Positions 18,701-26,552 of a stretch of 64,000 nt of DNA are shown piece after piece. The stretch is from Anabaena minutissima FACHB-250 (GTDB taxonomy: Bacteria > Cyanobacteriota > Cyanobacteriia > Cyanobacteriales > Nostocaceae): the NCBI RefSeq assembly GCF_014697125.1, contig NZ_JACJRG010000025.1:1-64000 (forward strand). Reading direction: 5' to 3'. Every line of letters begins with the position of its first letter. Positions within the stretch are counted from its first letter, which is position 1. The notes beneath the pieces are model-generated. The model saw only the letters and a list, made by a program, of their open reading frames with translations. It was not told the origin of the DNA and searched no databases. Made by a program: the position numbers and the translations under genes.

Positions 18701-20708
18701 ACTAGAAAGTTTGCGTGCTTGGAGAAAACTTAAACACTCAAAGGGAATCCTCCCAGAAACTCAAATGCGAGTGGTGAGTGCCTTGCAACAGGCAATTTAT
18801 GGAGTCACAGAGTTAAATCGCTTAGAAGGACACACTGATATTGTCTGGGGTGTAACATTTAGCCCAGATGGTAAATTATTGGCATCAGCAAGCACTGACC
18901 AAACAATCAAGTTATGGCATCGTGATGGCAATTTAAGCCAAAGTCTTGTCGGTCATAGTAGTGCTGTAACTAGCGTGAGTTTTAGCCCTGACGGTCAAAG
19001 TCTGGCTTCTTCTAGCCTCGACAAAACTGTAATAATTTGGCGCAAAAACCCCACAACGGGAATATTTGACCAACAACCATCCATAACCCTTGATAATGCT
19101 GGAGATTGGCTTTATAACGTCACCTTCAGCCCTGATGGAGAGTTAATAGCTACCGCAAGTAGAGATAAAACTGTCAAACTCTGGCGACGAGACGGTGGCT
19201 TAGTCACGACACTCAAGGGACATGAAGGAGCAGTAAATTGGGTCAGTTTTAGCCCTGATGGTCGATTTATTGCCTCAGCTAGTGAAGATAAAACAGTAAA
19301 AATCTGGCAGAGGAATGGCAGCTTAGTCAAAACTTTGTCAGGTCATGAATTGGGTGTAACAGTCGTGGCTTTTAGCCCCAATGGTGAACTACTAGCCTCC
19401 GCCAGTCGAGATAAAACAGTTAAACTTTGGCAAATAGAGCGCAGGCAGCAAGATATTGTCGATGTTCAAATGTACAAGACTTTAACTCAACATACCAGTA
19501 CAGTTTGGAGTCTGAGCTTTAGCACTGATAGTCAAAAGTTAGCTACTGCCAGCGATGACAATATCATCAACCTCTGGACTCAAACTGGGATATTAATCAA
19601 AACTTTTAAAGGTCATAGCGATGCAGTTGTTAGCGTGGCTTTTAGTCCAGATAACAAAATGCTGGCATCAGGCAGCTATGACAAAAGTGTGCGATTGTGG
19701 AGTCTTGAATCTACCACACTACCTATTCTGCACGGTCATGAGGGGCGGGTTTTGAGCGTTGCATGGAGTCCTGATGGTCAGATGTTGGCTTCTGGAAGTC
19801 GCGATCGCACCGTGAAACTTTGGCGACGAGATTTGATCAATGGTAAAATCGAAACAAATATTTACAAAACTTTAGTAGGTCATACAGACATCGTTAATAG
19901 CGTCAGTATTGACCCTAAAGGTGAAATTATCGCTTCAGGTAGTTATGACCAAACTATAAAACTTTGGCGACACAACGGGACTTTACTCAAAACTCTCCTC
20001 GGACACAGTGATGGTGTGATCAGTGTGAATTTTAGCCCTGATGGTGAGTTGTTAGTGTCAGCTAGCAGGGACAAAACCGTCAAACTGTGGAATCGTAACG
20101 GTAGTTTGCTCAAAACCTTAGAAGGGCATCAGGAGCGGGTAAACAGCGTTAGTTTCAGTCCCGATGGTCAGATAATAGCTTCTGCTAGCGACGACAAAAG
20201 CATCAAACTGTGGCGACGGGATGGAACTTTAATTAAAACCTTTACCCCCCACGATAGCTGGGTGCTGGGGGTGACTTTTAGTCCCAAAGATCAATTGCTA
20301 GCTTCTGCCGGTTGGGACAATACAATTCGCCTATGGCGGCGAGACGGGACTTTGTTACAAACCTTATTAAAGGGGTACAGCGACAGTGTTAATGCTGTAA
20401 CTTTCAGTCCTAATGGTGAAATCCTCGCCTCTGCTAATTGGGACAGCACAGTCAAGCTTTGGAGCCGTGAGGGCAAATTAATTAAAACCCTCAACGGGCA
20501 TCAATCTCCGGTCTTGAGTGTCAGTTTTAGCCCTGATGGTCAAACGTTAGCATCAGCTAGTGATGACAATACGATTATTCTCTGGAATTTGCATATGGAT
20601 GACCTACTATCTCGTGGTTGTTATTGGGTAGATGATTACCTCAAACACAACAACAACGTAGAAGCCAGCGATCGCTCACTCTGTGAAGATAACAGCGCAA
20701 ATCGCTAG
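15723..20708 (+). CDS. Giant STAND NTPase with 14 WD40 repeats (cassette B partner), 1661 aa
   Basis: Domain order: residues 1-165, the Walker-less domain shared with the cassette A partner (LILVRC 34-39, GLE 101-103, APDFKSW 146-152); 200-500, an alpha-helical TPR-like region; about 520-890, an nSTAND1-type NTPase with Walker A GPSGVGKSS (about 553-561), Walker B IIIILDQFEE (about 633-643) and a winged-helix-like end (RYQLVHDYLVEPIR); 890-930, coiled coil; about 930-950, a hydrophobic segment (IAGVLLAIMGSTIASLWW); 1030-1640, fourteen WD40 repeats, enough for two seven-bladed propellers. STAND proteins are signal-triggered oligomerising switches; the propellers would sense and the ATPase encoded upstream may regulate. 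No known effector enzyme domain is seen. Confidence 0.75.
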   Translation: MTQCQLTTAITNNNQHSLQRLIRSIKLSKDQFALILVRCNYKHLREQMLNELRSQSQDINIRELFLPPSTTTLHTTISSELFLEQPAVATDSLPSSVMVFGLESIISLDDLIIGINQARDIYAATFPFPLVLWLQDEVASSLSRLAPDFKSWAATTIKFELAKEDLIALIREETESLFARVLETGADKFISNAALNLDPKSQHRHEIESARNDLLRLYSLQLEPGLEASLEFVLGRDKYANDQINSALAHYQKSLALWQREARKLRDLGAVKCHYSHELWQAIISFHLGLCYRRMADLHRGSKSSYWQRALLWFQQCLEILAEAQREDLVAKFILSACEMLQHLQGWEELKILTHKSLKLHKIYGFPAQIAQDYSFLAAIAITESNWILAHELVNASLAIAEQSTEISPHQESRYLLLLARTQWHLGKPEEAISNLEWAKVVCEVHHEPSLYLEILDELRSLYFIERHDYLEAFKIKQEKIQIEHQYGFRAFIGASQLQPQRYKINSVLESQKIASIPDDIAQEIAVSGRQQDIHRLIERITRSDYKLTIVHGPSGVGKSSILKAGLVPALMGKVIGDRIPLSIVLSAYTDWISALGNCVNQAISQTDISSLVEFTPTSIIEKIRLIVERNYTIIIILDQFEEFFFINHVDQRMNFYYFLSQCLNIPYVKIIISLREDYLHYLLEFERLSKSSSEILYDLSVINQNILDKDIRYYLGNFSIEDALSIICSFTQNSHYEMSSELINKLVQDLAGDIGEVHPIELQIVGAQLQAENITTLEKYKLCGGSKKLVERWLEEVIKDCGIKNEALSWQLLFELTDEKGTRPLKNKIDFAHVIEQYSNAISDFDSSGDLILEILVGSGLVLRWREEAGDRYQLVHDYLVEPIRQKNNYGIAAELEKVKGEKKQAEVAQQVSQEQLNLVLRRRLREARIAGVLLAIMGSTIASLWWQADIQKRAAEMQTIRAERSETNLQISAIASSSEALYTSNQQFDALLESLRAWRKLKHSKGILPETQMRVVSALQQAIYGVTELNRLEGHTDIVWGVTFSPDGKLLASASTDQTIKLWHRDGNLSQSLVGHSSAVTSVSFSPDGQSLASSSLDKTVIIWRKNPTTGIFDQQPSITLDNAGDWLYNVTFSPDGELIATASRDKTVKLWRRDGGLVTTLKGHEGAVNWVSFSPDGRFIASASEDKTVKIWQRNGSLVKTLSGHELGVTVVAFSPNGELLASASRDKTVKLWQIERRQQDIVDVQMYKTLTQHTSTVWSLSFSTDSQKLATASDDNIINLWTQTGILIKTFKGHSDAVVSVAFSPDNKMLASGSYDKSVRLWSLESTTLPILHGHEGRVLSVAWSPDGQMLASGSRDRTVKLWRRDLINGKIETNIYKTLVGHTDIVNSVSIDPKGEIIASGSYDQTIKLWRHNGTLLKTLLGHSDGVISVNFSPDGELLVSASRDKTVKLWNRNGSLLKTLEGHQERVNSVSFSPDGQIIASASDDKSIKLWRRDGTLIKTFTPHDSWVLGVTFSPKDQLLASAGWDNTIRLWRRDGTLLQTLLKGYSDSVNAVTFSPNGEILASANWDSTVKLWSREGKLIKTLNGHQSPVLSVSFSPDGQTLASASDDNTIILWNLHMDDLLSRGCYWVDDYLKHNNNVEASDRSLCEDNSANR

Positions 20709-20724
20709 AGTCTAGCTGATCAGA

Positions 20725-21087
20725 TTAAGGTGCAAAGCGATCGCTACTTAAAATTTCATCAATGGTTTCCAACTCGCCGTTTTGACTAGCCTCCTCTTGT
20801 AACAAATTTTTCAAAAAAGCTTGCAGCCTCATGCGTTCGATATAAGGCCAACCACCCTCAGATTCAATATCTTTCAGCAATGCGTAGAGTTGCTGACGGT
20901 TATTAGGCAAACTCTCCTGAAAGGAACTATCTCGAATCTCTCGATGTAAATACTCCAACTGGCGTAGCAATTTTAACAGGTTTGTCACATCTCCTTGACA
21001 ACTCTGGGCTACATCATGCACTACAGCCGCAATCTTTTGTAACTTTTCGGGCAATTGCCCTGATTCCGAACTACTGTTTTTACTCAT
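20725..21087 (-). CDS. Conserved-looking hypothetical protein, helical, 120 aa
   Basis: Not recognised. The predicted protein is helical and charged (QKIAAVVHDVAQSCQGD, LLKLLRQLEYLHREIRDSSF, LQAFLKNLLQEEA), with no signal peptide or membrane span. I chose ATG 21087 because GGAGAGGG sits a few bases upstream; the frame could extend to 21120 without such a site. The gene converges on cassette B, with only 16 bases between the two stop codons, and is divergent from psbO. It looks like a real cyanobacterial lineage gene from its composition, but no function is offered. Confidence 0.6.
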   Translation of the reverse strand: MSKNSSSESGQLPEKLQKIAAVVHDVAQSCQGDVTNLLKLLRQLEYLHREIRDSSFQESLPNNRQQLYALLKDIESEGGWPYIERMRLQAFLKNLLQEEASQNGELETIDEILSSDRFAP

Positions 21088-21331
21088 TCCACCCTCTCCA
21101 TTACAATTAAGTCTACTCAAATTTACCCAGGATTATGGGCTTTCATTTAGTGAGCAGTAACGCGTCACAAGTCCCTTATCGTAGCTAAATGGGATCGAAG
21201 CTGCTTAATTGAGATCAGAGTGCTTTGATTTTGAGTTAAAAAAAATCGTATGATCTGGCTGATTTCCTTATAAAGCAATGGGCTGTATGTAGTGGCAATA
21301 CATACATACTACAGAACGACTTGGGCGACAC

Positions 21332-21382
21332 TGCAAATACATACAGTATTTGCAAAGCGCGAAGCCAAAGCCAATCTTCGCG
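21332..21382 (+). promoter_or_regulatory. Inverted repeats upstream of psbO
   Basis: Two adjacent hairpins lie in the 386-bp gap before psbO: TGCAAATAC (21332-21340) with GTATTTGCA (21346-21354), and CGCGAAG (21358-21364) with CTTCGCG (21376-21382). They lie 92-142 bases before the start codon and could be leader structures or an operator. No gene is seen in the gap. Confidence 0.4.
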
Positions 21383-21473
21383 TTATTCAAGCACTTATGC
21401 CGATCTGGAACGGGTTTTACTCATCCATGCGCCCAAAACCTTTAGATACTAATTTTTGACATTGAGGTTGACC

Positions 21474-22307
21474 ATGAGGTATCGCGCTTTAATTGTTGCA
21501 TTCTTAGCTGTGTGCTTGGGGCTACTCACTGCTTGTAGTGATGCTCCTGCTGCTAGCAGTGGGGATATACTCACTTACGAACAAATTCGAGGCACTGGCT
21601 TGGCTAACAAATGCCCCCAACTAACAGAAACAAGCCGTGGATCAATTGCCCTGGATTCTAGTCAATCCTACGCCATTAAAGAACTCTGCTTAGAACCAAC
21701 CAATTTCTTTGTCAAAGAAGAACCTGCGAATAAACGTCAAAAAGCAGAATTTGTCGCTGGCAAATTGTTGACTAGATATACTTCCACCATTGACCAAGTT
21801 TCCGGCGATCTGACTATCAACCCTGATAACAGCTTGACTTTTACGGAAAAAGATGGTCTTGACTTCCAAGCCATCACCGTGCAACTACCTGGTGGTGAAC
21901 GAGTACCATTCCTGTTCACTATTAAAAACTTAGTTGCTCAAACACAACCTGGTTTAACCAGTGTCAACACTTCCACAGACTTTGAAGGAACTTTTAAAGT
22001 ACCTTCCTATCGGGGTGCTGCTTTCCTCGATCCTAAAGGTCGTGGTATCGTTAGTGGCTATGACAATGCTGTGGCTTTACCAGCCCAATCCGATGATGAA
22101 GAACTCACCCGCGCTAACGTCAAGCGTGCGGAAATTCTCAAAGGTACAATTTCTCTACAAGTAGCAAAAGTAGATAGTGCTAGTGGCGAAATTGCTGGTA
22201 CTTTCGAGAGTGAACAGCCCTCTGATACTGATTTAGGTGCGGCTGAACCCAAAGAAGTCAAGGTTCGCGGTCTATTTTTCGCTAGGGTTGAACCAAATCG
22301 TGGCTAA
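21474..22307 (+). CDS. psbO: Photosystem II manganese-stabilizing protein PsbO
   Basis: 277-residue extrinsic lumenal subunit that stabilises the Mn4CaO5 cluster of photosystem II. A signal peptide (ALIVAFLAVCLGLLTACSDA) with an LTAC lipobox-like site leads into the mature protein beginning around LTYEQIRGTGLANKCP. Family features include GGERVPFLFTIKNLVAQ, FKVPSYRGAAFLDPKGRG and the Cys pair (NKCP, KELCLEP) that forms the conserved disulfide. ATG 21474 is preferred: GAGG lies 6 bases upstream and the in-frame TTG 21456 has no ribosome site. A terminator follows at 22388. Confidence 0.97.
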   Translation: MRYRALIVAFLAVCLGLLTACSDAPAASSGDILTYEQIRGTGLANKCPQLTETSRGSIALDSSQSYAIKELCLEPTNFFVKEEPANKRQKAEFVAGKLLTRYTSTIDQVSGDLTINPDNSLTFTEKDGLDFQAITVQLPGGERVPFLFTIKNLVAQTQPGLTSVNTSTDFEGTFKVPSYRGAAFLDPKGRGIVSGYDNAVALPAQSDDEELTRANVKRAEILKGTISLQVAKVDSASGEIAGTFESEQPSDTDLGAAEPKEVKVRGLFFARVEPNRG

Positions 22308-22387
22308 ATGCCCTTGATGAGAAAAACCTCTTAACCAATTTACCCCCTAATTATTTGGGGGTAAATCACAACAGAATTTATGATCAC

Positions 22388-22412
22388 AAAAGGGTGAAAA
22401 GCCCTTTTTTAT
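22388..22412 (+). terminator. Rho-independent terminator after psbO
   Basis: AAAAGGG pairs with CCCTTTT around a 7-base loop, ending in a six-T run. A second GC-rich palindrome (TTTACCCCC/GGGGGTAAA, 22339-22365) lies just upstream without a T-tract and may stabilise the transcript end. Confidence 0.8.
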
Positions 22413-22498
22413 TGGCAGGTCATAGATGAAATTGTTGGCTCTTCAGTACATAGTATGCTTAAATAATAGTTAAAATGCCAATTCAATAAGCATCTAAC

Positions 22499-22865
22499 TC
22501 AGAAATTCTCAAAGTTTCTAAATCCATAACTGGAACGTTTAATCAACTTGATCTTGTTATTAATACCTTCCACAGCACCACTATTTGTCCCATTATCAAA
22601 GTAAGCAATTATCTCATCAAACCAACGGATAATAGTATTGTTACTCTTGGGAAAACATTTCTAAAAATACTGGTTTCTCACCGAAAGGTAAATCTTTCAC
22701 AATGTATCGATGATTTTGATGTAATCTACGGCTTTTTGTCCCACAGCGAGGACAAGTACTGTATGATTTTATTGATTCTATTTGTAAAATCATTCCTATC
22801 CCGACATGAAGGCGATGTGATATAACTTTCACATCTTTTAAATCTAAGTAAGTCGGTGGGAATAA
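22499..22865 (-). pseudogene. Internally deleted ISL3-family transposase
   Basis: The 5' part encodes the ISL3 zinc-finger region (DLKDVKVISHRLHVG, then STCPRCGTKSRRLH and VKDLPFGEKPVF). After about 22650 the reading jumps, in another frame, straight to the extreme C terminus (RWFDEIIAYFDNGTNSGAVE, NKIKLIKRSSYGFRNFENF, stop at 22499-22501). The central DDE catalytic region, roughly 250 residues in intact elements, is missing. This is a dead insertion-sequence remnant; I could not define its terminal inverted repeats. Confidence 0.8.
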
Positions 22866-23162
22866 ACCTAACTATGTTAAGTAATATAAAGTTATTGTGA
22901 TCGATTTCGTAGTAAGGACTTACTACAAACCTTTAATTATTTACGCCGTTCTACTTAGAAGCTCTGTTAGTATTTTAATATCTTGTTTCCTGTTCATAAC
23001 TGTAAATAGACAAAAAATACTTTTCTAGTACTTACAGTTAATAACGAATCTGCATCCTAAGTCAATCAGGTCAAAGGTTTTACTAAAGATCCTATGCAAT
23101 TATTTATACTTTTTAACCTTTGCAGCTAATAATTTAGCATAGTAAGTACTGAAGAACCATTA

Positions 23163-23978
23163 TTATTCACGGACTACGACCTTCATACCTACACCTACTT
23201 GTTCGTAAAGTAAGCGGACATCAGAGTTACGCATTCTGAGACAACCATGAGAAATTGCTGCTCCTAGGAGATGAATATCTGGTGTACCGTGGAAGCCAAT
23301 TTCATTACGACCATCCGACCAAAAACCAATCCATCTTTCTCCCAAAGGACTATCAGAACCAGCCGGAAAAACTTTGCCAGTTATGGGGTGTCGCCAGATA
23401 GGATCATGCTGCTTATCATTCACTTCAAACGTACCTGTAGGCGTTTCCCAACCCTTCTTACCTACAGCAATTGGGTAACTGGCGATAACTAAATCTCCCC
23501 TATAAACATAGGTGCGGCGATCGCTTAAATCAACTACCACTTGCTTGTTGACCTTGCCTTTTTGGTTAGAAGACTTGTTCTGAGTGAAAATCTGAGAAAA
23601 TATAGACCTCGGTTGCTCAGAAGTATTGGTCTTTTGTTTTAGTTCTGGGGTTAATAATGGTGATTTTTCGGCTGTGTTAGTCGTTAAAGCTACATTTTTA
23701 TTAATAGTATCTGAATTATTATTAGACTCCATAGCCGAGGACTTTGTTTGGGAAGCCCTCTGGTTGGTTTTATTTGGAGGTGTAGAAGCACCGAACGCGG
23801 TTTCGCCTAAGCCTCCTGCGTAAACATCTCCAGGGCGGCTGGCTATGGTGGAGGCTGGCTTTTTAAACTGCCCTTGCGTTGTAGTAATGCGCCAATGGAT
23901 AGCTACCGATAAAATAGCTGTGCCAAAACAGATAAGCATTACCATACGTGCTAGAGATTCATTTTTTACCATTGCCAT
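23163..23978 (-). CDS. L,D-transpeptidase (YkuD domain), membrane-anchored
   Basis: About 271 residues: an N-terminal membrane anchor (VMLICFGTAILSVAIHW, about 10-27), a low-complexity Ser/Thr/Asn/Lys linker (30-135) and a C-terminal YkuD domain (about 145-271). The active-site motif is ISHGCLRMRN with the catalytic Cys and the upstream HGT (GFHGTPDIHLLG). Such enzymes form 3-3 peptidoglycan crosslinks or attach proteins to the wall from the periplasm. ATG 23978 is preferred over the adjacent GTG because AAGAAG precedes it. The 298 bases between the transposase remnant and this gene hold no further feature that I can support. Confidence 0.9.
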   Translation of the reverse strand: MAMVKNESLARMVMLICFGTAILSVAIHWRITTTQGQFKKPASTIASRPGDVYAGGLGETAFGASTPPNKTNQRASQTKSSAMESNNNSDTINKNVALTTNTAEKSPLLTPELKQKTNTSEQPRSIFSQIFTQNKSSNQKGKVNKQVVVDLSDRRTYVYRGDLVIASYPIAVGKKGWETPTGTFEVNDKQHDPIWRHPITGKVFPAGSDSPLGERWIGFWSDGRNEIGFHGTPDIHLLGAAISHGCLRMRNSDVRLLYEQVGVGMKVVVRE

Positions 23979-24250
23979 CACTTCTTGTTTATCCCTGACA
24001 TACTCAGCTTAATAGTTGAAGTCCTTGATTATCCAATTCTTAAGAATTTATAAATTCCTATCTGTTAACTTATAACTCTATTGATAACCTTGGGCAAACT
24101 AAGGCGATCAAAAAATTTTAACTAATAGACTTGCCAAGAACCACTTTATTGTCTTGGCGTTGCCAAAATGGATTTCTAAATTTTGAAATTATCTTGATTG
24201 CTCTCCAAGAGTCAGAATAAATCATTAATGGTGTGGGTGGGAGAAAGACT

Positions 24251-24403
24251 ATGTTGGAAAAACTATTATTAGCAGTCACAATTACATTTGCCCTCAATTT
24301 ATTTTCTCAAGTCCGCGTGCCTCGTTACACTAATTCTGGTGCTAGTGAGCAACAACATACAGAAACATCAGCAACAGTTTTGGTAACAAGACCGGAAAAA
24401 TAA
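24251..24403 (+). CDS. Possible small secreted or membrane peptide, 50 aa
   Basis: A short frame with a GGGAG ribosome site about 7 bases before ATG 24251. The peptide begins MLEKLLLAVTITFALNLF, a signal-peptide-like hydrophobic stretch, then a polar Ser/Thr/Gln-rich tail ending RPEK. No family is recognised. It stands alone in an 1.08-kb stretch between the L,D-transpeptidase and the sigma factor gene. The good ribosome site and signal-like start support it; the short length keeps it tentative. Confidence 0.4.
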   Translation: MLEKLLLAVTITFALNLFSQVRVPRYTNSGASEQQHTETSATVLVTRPEK

Positions 24404-25058
24404 CATTTTTTAAGATTACATATCCATAAGATTAGTAATACTAAAGTTACACTGAGTCTTCAAATATCAAACTAGCCAAGTATTTACCCTGTATAATCGC
24501 CTAACATCATAGCAAAGGTTAGACATTTGCCATATTATAGCTGTCTTTATCACCGTTCTTATAATCAAAAATAGATGCTTATAAGTGAAATTTCTGTCTG
24601 CCAGATGACTGAGTTTTTTAATTTGATTGTTAATTACCAAGTTGTCTAATTTACATAATTAGGTATTCAAACAGATCATCCCTACAATGTTTATTGTTTA
24701 ACTTTGAATTGTTAATTGGCTATTCGCTGACATCCCCCGCATAAATCAGAGGAGTTTTACGCATTACGCCTCATAAATTCTAACTAGATATTTCTGATGC
24801 ATATGATACATCATTTGTCAATATTGGATAGTCAGATGAGATGATCTGCACAGACATTTGTCAGATTGCAGTAACGGAGATGATGCACCATAATAGTCCA
24901 GGCAATTGCTAACTGGGAAAATTGAGATTTTGCGTAATCAGAAATCCAGCCAAAATTTTATAACTCAGTGTTCCAGTCTTCAATCCGTCCCTTATTCAGG
25001 AACAAGCTGCCAATTACCAAGTCTAATAGATAGGGATGATTTACAACCAGTACGATCT
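24404..25058 (+). promoter_or_regulatory. Long leader region of the sigma factor gene
   Basis: 655 bases without a supported gene. The in-frame part from TTG 24906 is open and could add 51 residues to the sigma factor, but that stretch lacks family resemblance and a ribosome site. The region presumably contains the sigma factor promoter. No repeat or terminator stands out. Confidence 0.35.
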
Positions 25059-25715
25059 ATGAGTCAATCGATTACTGTATCCTGGTCAACGGGTGATGCG
25101 GGGTATTCAGAAGCATCGGTGCAAGTTGACAAACTCTCTAACCACGATTTAATTTTGCGCTGTCAAGCAGGACTGCGCCCAGATCGTGCTGCGTTTGCAG
25201 AACTGTTGCGCCGCTATCAAACCCAAGTTGATAGGGTTTTATACCACCTAGCTCCAGATTGGCCAGACAGAGCTGACTTGGCTCAAGAAGTGTGGATTCG
25301 AGTGTATCGGAATGTTAACCGATTGCAAGAACCATCTAAGTTTAGGGGCTGGTTAAGCCGCATTGCCACCAATTTGTTTTATGACGAATTACGGAAGCGG
25401 AAGCGGGTTATGAGTCCCTTATCGTTAGATGCTCCCCGTTCAGTAGATGACGGTGAAATGGATTGGGAAATTGCGGGAGATACTCCTGGGCCAGAGGAAG
25501 AACTGACAACAAGAGAATTTTACGAGCAATTGCGTGAGGCGATCGCGGATTTACCCGAAGTATTCCGCACTACCATTGTTTTGAGAGAAATCGAAGGGAT
25601 GGCATATGAAGAAATTGCCGAAATCACGGGAGTTTCCCTCGGAACTGTGAAGTCAAGAATAGCCAGAGCGAGAACCCGCTTGCAAACTCAATTGCAAAAC
25701 TATCTTGATGCCTAA
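25059..25715 (+). CDS. sigG: Group 3 (ECF-type) RNA polymerase sigma factor, SigG-like
   Basis: About 218 residues. Region 2 spans about 40-105 (RAAFAELLRRYQTQVDRVLY, DLAQEVWIRVYRNVNRLQEP, FRGWLSRIATNLFYDELRKR); a short acidic linker follows; region 4 spans about 150-215 (LPEVFRTTIVLREIEGMAYEE and GVSLGTVKSRIARARTRLQ helix-turn-helix). It directs RNA polymerase to alternative, usually stress-responsive, promoters. The start MSQSITVSW matches the expected family N terminus, though no good ribosome site is visible. The next gene encodes a membrane protein that is probably its anti-sigma factor. The sigG name is by resemblance to Anabaena SigG. Confidence 0.85.
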   Translation: MSQSITVSWSTGDAGYSEASVQVDKLSNHDLILRCQAGLRPDRAAFAELLRRYQTQVDRVLYHLAPDWPDRADLAQEVWIRVYRNVNRLQEPSKFRGWLSRIATNLFYDELRKRKRVMSPLSLDAPRSVDDGEMDWEIAGDTPGPEEELTTREFYEQLREAIADLPEVFRTTIVLREIEGMAYEEIAEITGVSLGTVKSRIARARTRLQTQLQNYLDA

Positions 25716-25873
25716 TTTACAGTATCTTCACTCTGCCCTATGGCAGAATTTAAGCATTGATTAAGAATTGTGAGGAATGTGGCTCGTGCCTCTGCCGTCA
25801 GGAGAAAAATTTAATTATGCTCTTAGGTTTGCCCACTCCTTTTACCCGTGGATGAATTGCTAATAATGTTAGT

Positions 25874-26482
25874 ATGACTACTGATTCTCAGTTTAATGAT
25901 CCTTGTCGGTGGCAAATTCCAAGAGATTTACCAAATGAGATGGCAAAGCATACCAATGAAGCAACGGGTGCTATGGATATGGTGAAGCGCGATCGCTTTG
26001 AATTATTGAGTGCTTATTTAGATGGTGAGGTGACAGCAGCAGAACGTCGGCAAGTAGAAGATTGGTTAGCCAATGATGCCTCTGTTCAACGCCTGTATAG
26101 CCGACTACTAAAGCTCAGGCAAGGTCTGCGGACTATGCCAGTGCCAACAACCCAAACGACCCCAGAAACGACAGCCGACCAAGTATTTGTGCGGATTAAT
26201 CGTCGTTCTAGAATTAAATGGGTATTTGGTGGTGCGGCGATCGCTGCTTGTATGATTGGTGCATTATCTAGCTGGCTGCCAAATCGAGAATCTGGCATAT
26301 TGCAACTAGCACAACAACCACAAGCACAACCTACCCAGGCTGCTGCTAAGTCAGAACTATTGCCAATGATCGCCTTGAACAACCCAGTCATGGAAATTCC
26401 CAAGGCAGCAACATCTTCTCCAAAGAAGTTGATCAATCAACCATCATCGGGACTAGGAGAAGTTATCCCAAACATCAACTAA
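25874..26482 (+). CDS. Putative membrane anti-sigma factor
   Basis: 202 residues. The N-terminal region (about 38-80, RFELLSAYLDGEVTAAERRQ then VEDWLANDASVQRLYSRL) has the anti-sigma fold pattern. One membrane segment lies at about 116-134 (VFGGAAIAACMIGALSSWL), then a Gln/Pro/Ala-rich extracytoplasmic tail. The usual HxxxCxxC zinc motif of ZAS-type anti-sigmas is absent. It is encoded 158 bases after the sigma factor on the same strand, the typical arrangement in which the cytoplasmic part sequesters the sigma factor until a signal is received. Function is inferred from context and fold pattern. Confidence 0.7.
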   Translation: MTTDSQFNDPCRWQIPRDLPNEMAKHTNEATGAMDMVKRDRFELLSAYLDGEVTAAERRQVEDWLANDASVQRLYSRLLKLRQGLRTMPVPTTQTTPETTADQVFVRINRRSRIKWVFGGAAIAACMIGALSSWLPNRESGILQLAQQPQAQPTQAAAKSELLPMIALNNPVMEIPKAATSSPKKLINQPSSGLGEVIPNIN

Positions 26483-26486
26483 TCTC

Positions 26487-26547
26487 CATGTTTGTAGTCA
26501 GCACTTAAGTGCTGATTTTCAGGGCTAAAGTCCTCACTACAAACCCT
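26487..26547. repeat. Dispersed inverted-repeat element
   Basis: TTTGTAGT at the left end and ACTACAAA at the right end enclose smaller palindromes (CAGCACTTAAGTGCTG). The same TTTGTAGT...ACTAC design with AGGACTTTAGTCC cores recurs at 51281-51386. Situated between convergent genes, it may also act as a transcript-end hairpin. Confidence 0.65.
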
Positions 26548-26552
26548 TAGTC

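Noticed and set aside
24906..25058. 51-codon N-terminal extension of the sigma factor from TTG 24906
   Set aside because: The extension lacks a ribosome site and does not look like the family; ATG 25059 gives the expected N terminus.
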